Part shown: positions 4,924 through 9,206 of the stretch, piece after piece | Position numbering within the stretch: position 1 is the stretch's first letter | Layout of the letters: each line of letters opens with the position of its first letter | From: Candidatus Wolfebacteria bacterium | GTDB lineage: Bacteria; Patescibacteriota; Minisyncoccia; UBA6257; UBA9933 | Length of the DNA: 9,206 nucleotides | Direction: 5' to 3' | Assembly (NCBI GenBank): GCA_027336345.1 | Contig: DAHWFZ010000005.1 | Span: forward strand, 1-9,206 | Notes under the pieces: generated by a model | Databases searched by the model: none | The model's input: only the letters and a program-made list of their open reading frames with translations | Told to the model about the DNA's origin: nothing | Made by a program: the position numbers and the translations under genes

Positions 4924-5544
4924 ATGGAAAAATATCTTGAATTCGCAAAATCCCTTGCAGAAGAATCTGCTGAAATAGCCAGAAAATATTTTAGTTTTGA
5001 AATTCAAGAAACTTGGAAAGAAGACAACACTCCATTAACAAAAGCTGACACGGAGATAAATGATCTGGTTATAAAAAGAATAAACGAAACTTATCCGGAA
5101 CATAGTATTTACGGGGAAGAAAAAAATGATAAAAAAGAAAATTCAAAATATATTTGGGTTTGCGATCCGATAGATGGGACAATGGCTTTTTCTTGTGGTT
5201 TACCGATTTTGGCACAGGAGAATATTGAAGCGATGATTCCTGTTTCAGTTAGTATAGCTAAGCCTGGATCAAAATATTTTTTATTGCGCGCCCTGGGAGA
5301 TTCAATGGATAAATCAGGAATTAATGACGGAGATATTGTAATTGTTAGGCAACAATCTAATGCTGAAAATGGACAAAAAGTTGTTGCCCTCATTGATGAT
5401 AGCGCAACCATAAAAGAGTTTTATCGAAAGGACGGTTTTGTGGTGCTTAAGCCAAATTCAACTAATTCACAAAATCAGCCAATTATTTTAACAGAAGATT
5501 TTAAAATTCAAGGAATTGTAATTTCAGTAATTCCAAAATTATAA
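4924..5544 (+). CDS. Chimeric protein: truncated inositol-monophosphatase-like N-terminus fused to LexA/UmuD-type S24 domain
   Basis: 206 aa. Residues 1-90 look like the first third of an inositol monophosphatase/histidinol-phosphatase-type enzyme: ADTEIND, the SIYGEE acidic motif (61-66) and WVCDPIDGT (78-86) supply three of the usual metal ligands. The rest of that enzyme, including the distal WDxAA-type Asp region, is absent. From about residue 91 the protein is a full S24 self-cleavage domain: Cys91-Gly92 at the scissile-bond position (UmuD cuts Cys-Gly), GDSM with nucleophile Ser127, DGDIVIV, and TIK with general-base Lys164. Ser-Lys spacing is 37, as in LexA and UmuD. No helix-turn-helix is visible. 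The stop shares one base with the next start (TAATG), implying translational coupling. Likely a regulator or sensor for the operon, or the relic of one; phosphatase activity is improbable. Confidence 0.85.
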   Translation: MEKYLEFAKSLAEESAEIARKYFSFEIQETWKEDNTPLTKADTEINDLVIKRINETYPEHSIYGEEKNDKKENSKYIWVCDPIDGTMAFSCGLPILAQENIEAMIPVSVSIAKPGSKYFLLRALGDSMDKSGINDGDIVIVRQQSNAENGQKVVALIDDSATIKEFYRKDGFVVLKPNSTNSQNQPIILTEDFKIQGIVISVIPKL

Positions 5545-6479
5545 TGAAAAAAATTCTTTCAATTGATGGCGGAGGAATAAAAGGAGTTTTTCCAGCTTCT
5601 TTTTTAAGCGTTATAGAAGAATCAGTTGGCAAAAAAATATCTGATTATTTTGATTTGATTGTAGGAACTTCAACTGGTGGAATTATTGCCCTTGGTTTGG
5701 GGATGGGATTTTCAGCAAAGGAACTTTTAGAATTTTATGAACAAGAAGGCCCTAAAATTTTTAACGGTGATAAATTAACCCGCTTTCTTAGAAGTGTAGG
5801 AATATCTAAATATAGTAATGAACCATTGCGTAAGTCACTTGAAATAAAATTTACTGATAAAAAACTTGGTGAAAGCAAAAATAGATTAGTTGTGCCCAGT
5901 TTAAATCTTGAAAACGGAGAAGTTCACGTTTATAAAACTGCACATCATGAAAGATTTCAACGAGACTATAAAGAAAAAATTGTTGATATTGCCTTAGCAA
6001 CTTCTGCTGCGCCAACATATTTTCCAACTTATAATTCTGCTTCTGGTACTCCGTTAGTTGACGGTGGATTATGGGCTAATAATCCTATGGGGTTAGCAGT
6101 TGTTGAGGCAATAGGAGTTCTTAATTGGCCTAAAGATCAAGTAAAAGTGCTTGGTATTGGATGCACAACCGAGCCGTTAAATATAAAATTAGCGCGAAGA
6201 TTTCCAATGGGTAAAGCATATTGGGGTTTTAGAGTTGCTGATCTTTTCATGAGTGCCCAATCTTCTGCTTCTTTTGGTACAGCACAATTGCTTGCTGGAC
6301 ATGAGAATGTTATTCGTATTAGCCCCTCTGTTGCTAATGGTAAATTTGGGCTTGATGTAATCAAGGAAATTAAATCACTCAAGGGGCTTGGTGATAGTGA
6401 AGCTCGTAAAGCGCTTCCCAATATTAAACAATTTTTTACAGATAAGGTCGACCAATTTAATCCAATATATAAATTATGA
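5544..6479 (+). CDS. capV: Patatin-like phospholipase, CBASS effector (CapV-like)
   Basis: A 311-aa lipid acyl hydrolase with the patatin signatures: oxyanion-hole loop DGGGIKG (8-14), nucleophile elbow GTSTG (41-45, Ser43) and the catalytic Asp in LVDGGLWANNP (Asp173), forming a Ser-Asp dyad. No signal peptide or membrane segment is seen, so the enzyme is cytosolic until it acts on the inner membrane. It overlaps the upstream S24 fusion by one base and the downstream CD-NTase by four (ATGA). In known CBASS loci a patatin beside a CD-NTase is the cyclic-nucleotide-activated effector that degrades phospholipids and kills the infected cell. That role is inferred here from context. Slightly shorter than characterised CapV but with all catalytic motifs. 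No Shine-Dalgarno, in line with translational coupling. Confidence 0.92.
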   Translation: MKKILSIDGGGIKGVFPASFLSVIEESVGKKISDYFDLIVGTSTGGIIALGLGMGFSAKELLEFYEQEGPKIFNGDKLTRFLRSVGISKYSNEPLRKSLEIKFTDKKLGESKNRLVVPSLNLENGEVHVYKTAHHERFQRDYKEKIVDIALATSAAPTYFPTYNSASGTPLVDGGLWANNPMGLAVVEAIGVLNWPKDQVKVLGIGCTTEPLNIKLARRFPMGKAYWGFRVADLFMSAQSSASFGTAQLLAGHENVIRISPSVANGKFGLDVIKEIKSLKGLGDSEARKALPNIKQFFTDKVDQFNPIYKL

Positions 6480-7816
6480 AATTAGAAACCTCTTTTAATA
6501 ATTTTCTTAAAAATATTGTCAATCTAAATGAAACGAGATATCAGACTGCAAAGTCTGGAATTGAAACAATAACTAATATTTTGAAAAATGATGAGGTGTT
6601 TGGAGATAAATTTATTGATACTAAACCCCAAGGATCATTTAGGCAGGAAACCATAATAAAACCAGTAAGTAGTGACATTGATTTTGATGTCGACGTCCTT
6701 TTCGAAATGGATCAAGTTAATAATTGGGGACCTTCGGACTATCTTAATAACTTAACGACACAATTAAGGAAGTTTGAAAGGTATAAGGATAAAGTAGATA
6801 CGAGGGGAAAAAATAGATGCGTGACTATTGACTATGAAAGTGATTTTCACATCGATATTATTCCGGCCATAAAGGTTGATAGTGGAGTTTTTATTATGAA
6901 TAAAACTACCAATCAATATGAGCCAACTGATGGAGATAGATATGCTCAGTGGTTTTATAATCAAAATGCTATAACAGGTAAAAAATATCTTACAAAAACA
7001 GTTCGGTTATTGAAATATATTCGTGATGTAAAAGGAGAATTTGATGTTAAGTCGATTTTATTAACTACGCTTCTTGGTAATCAAGTTTTGGCAACTGACA
7101 ATCTGGATGAATATTATTCAGATCTTCCAACGGCTTTTGTATGCCTACTTTCTCGTCTTGATGATTATTTGCAAGCAAACTCTTCAGTGCCACTTGTAAT
7201 AAATCCTGTACTCTCATCAGAAAATTTTAATCGTCATTTAGATCAAGTGAAGTATTTAAAGTTTAGAGATGTTATCCATAAATATTCTCAGCAGGCCATA
7301 GATGCATATGATGAATCAGATGAAGAAGAGAGTTTAAAAAAATGGCAAAAAATATTTGGCAATAAATTTACTTTATTAGAAAAGTCAATTTCTTGTGATC
7401 AGTTGAAAACTGTATTTGGGAAACGTGATTTAGGAGAACAGTTTTTAAGTGATTTTGGTATCTCCGAAAAAATAACTAATATAGTAAAAATAGATGCCAA
7501 TGTTATTCAAGATGGTTTCAGGCCGTTCTTTTTAAGATCTGCTAAGCAATTATTACGAAAGAAAAGAAAATTAAAATTTATTATAAATCAGTGCAATGTT
7601 TCCTTACCGTATTCTATTAAATGGAAAATAAAAAATACCGGGGATGAAGCAAAAAAATTGGATGCTTTGCGTGGTGAGATTGTTGATGATTTGGGTTATC
7701 AAAGTCGAAATGAAAGCACTCTGTATGAGGGTTCACATTATGTTGAATGTTATATTATTAAGAATGGAGTTTGTGTAGCAAAAGATAAAATTGATGTTCC
7801 GATTGGGAATATTTAA
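6476..7816 (+). CDS. CD-NTase (SMODS) with C-terminal AGS-C-like sensor domain
   Basis: 446 aa. Residues 1-200 carry the cGAS/DncV-like nucleotidyltransferase core: PQGSFRQ (51-57) with the Gly-Ser helix turn, an acidic strand DIDFDVDVLF (67-76) supplying metal-binding Asps, and FHIDIIPA (124-131) with the likely third Asp127. A helical second lobe follows. From about residue 377 the chain changes to a small beta-rich domain (IKWKIKNTGDEA, then LRG, YEGSHYVECYIIKNG), which fits the AGS-C (SMODS-associated C-terminal sensor) domain. The protein would make a cyclic di- or oligonucleotide on infection; product and clade cannot be read by eye. Its ATG overlaps the patatin stop (ATGA), so the synthase and effector are coupled, the core of a CBASS system. 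Visibly AT-rich codon use, unlike typA or dus. Confidence 0.9.
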   Translation: MKLETSFNNFLKNIVNLNETRYQTAKSGIETITNILKNDEVFGDKFIDTKPQGSFRQETIIKPVSSDIDFDVDVLFEMDQVNNWGPSDYLNNLTTQLRKFERYKDKVDTRGKNRCVTIDYESDFHIDIIPAIKVDSGVFIMNKTTNQYEPTDGDRYAQWFYNQNAITGKKYLTKTVRLLKYIRDVKGEFDVKSILLTTLLGNQVLATDNLDEYYSDLPTAFVCLLSRLDDYLQANSSVPLVINPVLSSENFNRHLDQVKYLKFRDVIHKYSQQAIDAYDESDEEESLKKWQKIFGNKFTLLEKSISCDQLKTVFGKRDLGEQFLSDFGISEKITNIVKIDANVIQDGFRPFFLRSAKQLLRKKRKLKFIINQCNVSLPYSIKWKIKNTGDEAKKLDALRGEIVDDLGYQSRNESTLYEGSHYVECYIIKNGVCVAKDKIDVPIGNI

Positions 7817-7833
7817 TAAAAAAGTAGATAAAA

Positions 7834-8490
7834 ATGATAATTCAACATACATGGCATTTTTGGTATGAAAAATTAAAAGAGCAGGTTGCTCTTATTAATA
7901 AGAAAAAGAAAAACGAATCTTTGGAACGTTTTTTTGTTTTGGATATTGCCCTTGCTTATATTTTTTTGCATCTTTTTCTTGAATCAACAATTGAACAAAT
8001 AATTTGGGAGTTAAATAATAGAATTAATAAATCAGAATTTTCATCAAAATACAGCAAAAATAAAAGAAGATTTTATTTAAAAGATAGGTTAGATTTTATA
8101 TTTTCATCTTTTTGTGGCGAATTGCCATTTAAAGATTTAGTAAAACTTCGTGAGATAGTTAAAGATTTAATTGGCACTAGAAATAGCATAATTCATTTGG
8201 AAGAAATATCATGGAAAACTGATTATTTTAAAGAAATGAATGGCCCGCTTAAAGAAAAGCCGACTAGGGGTGCAGAAAAACTTACGGTTAATGATTTGAA
8301 AAATAACTACGATGCTGTAAGAGATTTTTTTGTTGAATTAAAAAAGGTTTTAAACAGAGCTTTTGATAATAAAGAAATAGAGGTTGAATATACTGATAAT
8401 AATTATAAAGAGATTAAAAAACGTAATTTTATTGATTATGCATTTGAGAATGTTGTATTTGAAATGCCGGAATTTGAGGATATTAAATAA
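7834..8490 (+). CDS. Putative HEPN-domain protein (RNxxxH motif)
   Basis: 218 aa, not recognised as a named family. It is rich in predicted helices. A central segment LVKLREIVKDLIGTRNSIIH contains Arg116-Asn117-x3-His121, the RNxxxH form of the HEPN RNase catalytic motif, at the start of a helix as in HEPN folds. An upstream helix (ALAYIFLHLFLESTIEQIIW, about 39-58) would form the dimer or bundle partner; it is too polar on its flanks to be a clear membrane segment. The gene begins 17 nt after the CD-NTase, on the same strand, so it belongs to the same operon. HEPN proteins in defence loci usually cut RNA. An RNase effector or a toxin-like accessory is therefore the natural guess, but the call rests on one motif plus context. 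Confidence 0.6.
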   Translation: MIIQHTWHFWYEKLKEQVALINKKKKNESLERFFVLDIALAYIFLHLFLESTIEQIIWELNNRINKSEFSSKYSKNKRRFYLKDRLDFIFSSFCGELPFKDLVKLREIVKDLIGTRNSIIHLEEISWKTDYFKEMNGPLKEKPTRGAEKLTVNDLKNNYDAVRDFFVELKKVLNRAFDNKEIEVEYTDNNYKEIKKRNFIDYAFENVVFEMPEFEDIK

Positions 8491-8493
8491 TTT

Positions 8494-9057
8494 ATGCACA
8501 AAAAAGATTATTATTTAAATTTACGAAAACAATATTTGCCTAAAAAATTAAAATGTATAGTTATCGCTGAATCACCTCCAGACTCAGGTAAATATTTTTA
8601 TGATATTTCTGGGAGGATAAAAGAGCCTTTATTTTCTGCTTTTATGAAGGTATTAGGAATTAATCCTAATACAAACAAAGAGGGGTTAGAAATATTCCAA
8701 AACAAAGGATTTTATCTTATAGACGCTACTTATAAACAAGTAAATAAATATAAAAATTCAAAAAGGAACAAAATGATTTTAGATAGTTTTCCGGATCTTC
8801 TAAAAGATTTAAAAAACTTAAAAGCTAAGAAAGTTCCAATTTTGCTTGTTAAGACTAATATTTTTAAATTACTTTCAACACGGTTAACTGATAATGGATT
8901 TAATATTTTAAATGATAATTTTTCTATACCATTTCCTTCGCATAGTCATCAAATAAAGTTTTATCAATTAGTTAGTTTTTTATTAATAAAAAATAATATT
9001 ATTAATAATAATGGTAAAAAAGCAAATAAAAAAAGAAAAAATGAAAGTGATATTTAA
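8494..9057 (+). CDS. Uracil-DNA-glycosylase-superfamily-like protein (putative)
   Basis: 187 aa. The N-terminal strand and loop KCIVIAESPPDSGKYFYD (20-37) sit where UDG-superfamily enzymes have their GQDPY or GEAPG active-site loop. GFYLIDATYKQVN (72-84) and PFPSHSHQ (146-153) recall the later conserved strand and the His-containing DNA-binding loop. The C-terminal 20 residues are low-complexity Asn/Lys and may not be structured. It starts 3 nt after the HEPN-like gene, so it is operonic. In a defence setting it might excise modified bases from phage DNA or be a catalytically changed nucleic-acid binder. This assignment is from motif likeness only; no single diagnostic motif is exact, so treat it as tentative. 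Confidence 0.45.
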   Translation: MHKKDYYLNLRKQYLPKKLKCIVIAESPPDSGKYFYDISGRIKEPLFSAFMKVLGINPNTNKEGLEIFQNKGFYLIDATYKQVNKYKNSKRNKMILDSFPDLLKDLKNLKAKKVPILLVKTNIFKLLSTRLTDNGFNILNDNFSIPFPSHSHQIKFYQLVSFLLIKNNIINNNGKKANKKRKNESDI

Positions 9058-9193
9058 ACGCGCTAAAGGTATTTCAGAAGAAGAATGCCAAAAGAGATTG
9101 GATGTAATTTTTTATTTTTTGTTTACAGAAATGCTTAAAGATAAAAGTAATGAGAAATTTTTCAAAAGTATGTCAAAGGTGTCAATAATGTAA
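9041..9193 (+). CDS. Small ORF of unknown function at operon end
   Basis: From the ATG at 9041 it encodes 50 aa (FKRAKGISEEECQKRLDVIF then a hydrophobic FLFTEML and a charged tail). An earlier in-frame ATG at 9011 adds only Lys-rich residues encoded by A-rich DNA and increases the overlap with the preceding gene from 17 to 47 nt, so 9041 is preferred. The helical, charged sequence resembles small ORFs I associate with serine-recombinase genes in small-genome bacteria, but that is recollection and weak. It ends just before the window edge, where two AATGTAAAT words repeat in tandem (9186-9203). Confidence 0.45.
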   Translation: MKVIFKRAKGISEEECQKRLDVIFYFLFTEMLKDKSNEKFFKSMSKVSIM

Positions 9194-9206
9194 ATAATGT
9201 AAATAA

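Noticed and set aside
4772..4978. Plus-strand ORF of 68 aa beginning inside the tRNA
   Set aside because: It starts in the tRNA anticodon arm and overlaps the start of the phosphatase-S24 fusion in another frame. No domain is recognisable.
4714..5007. Minus-strand ORF of 97 aa with a GLGFEPRLMDSESICLPLADPA-like stretch
   Set aside because: It is the antisense translation of the tRNA-Gln gene, a well-known type of spurious protein.
4924..5200. A functional inositol monophosphatase
   Set aside because: The protein stops resembling the family after DPIDGT and lacks the distal metal-ligand and substrate-binding half, so activity on its own is not expected.
5109..5411. Minus-strand ORF of 100 aa opposite the fusion gene
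   Set aside because: Shadow of a coding frame whose motifs (DPIDGT, GDSM, TIK) are clearly on the plus strand.

Overview
The window looks like a chromosomal segment of a small-genome, AT-rich bacterium, most likely from the Candidate Phyla Radiation (Patescibacteria). The case rests on several points: free-standing LAGLIDADG endonuclease next to a tRNA, protein sequences that look like that group, almost no Shine-Dalgarno sequences, and -10-like hexamers placed 6-7 nt before several start codons (probable leaderless mRNAs). This is inference from sequence character, not a database result. The stop codons TAA, TAG and TGA all end genes sensibly, so the standard bacterial code fits.

Left part (1-4000), housekeeping. 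It holds typA/bipA (minus strand), an rRNA pseudouridine synthase of the RsuA/RluB/E/F family (plus) and a tRNA-dihydrouridine synthase (minus). The typA-synthase gap is packed with three inverted-repeat elements. The convergent synthase-dus gap carries a long perfect hairpin that includes the dus stop codon. A perfect palindrome followed by a T-tract lies at the left edge.

Middle (4000-4920). A free-standing LAGLIDADG homing endonuclease gene, apparently frameshifted near its 3' end, sits just upstream of a complete tRNA-Gln(CUG) gene with encoded CCA.

Right part (4924-9206), an AT-rich accessory operon that reads as a CBASS-type anti-phage island. The first gene is a chimera: the N-terminal third of an inositol-monophosphatase-family enzyme, cut after its DPIDGT metal site, is joined in frame to a complete LexA/UmuD-type S24 self-cleaving domain. 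It overlaps a patatin-like phospholipase (CapV-like effector), which overlaps a CD-NTase (SMODS core plus a C-terminal AGS-C-type sensor domain). Close behind follow a protein with a HEPN-type RNxxxH motif, a protein that resembles the uracil-DNA-glycosylase superfamily, and a small ORF at the window edge. The likely logic is that the CD-NTase senses infection and makes a cyclic nucleotide, and the patatin then attacks membrane lipids. The HEPN and UDG-like proteins would be accessory nucleic-acid effectors, and the S24 domain a regulator or a relic of one. The phosphatase-S24 fusion and the six-gene combination are the most unusual things here.
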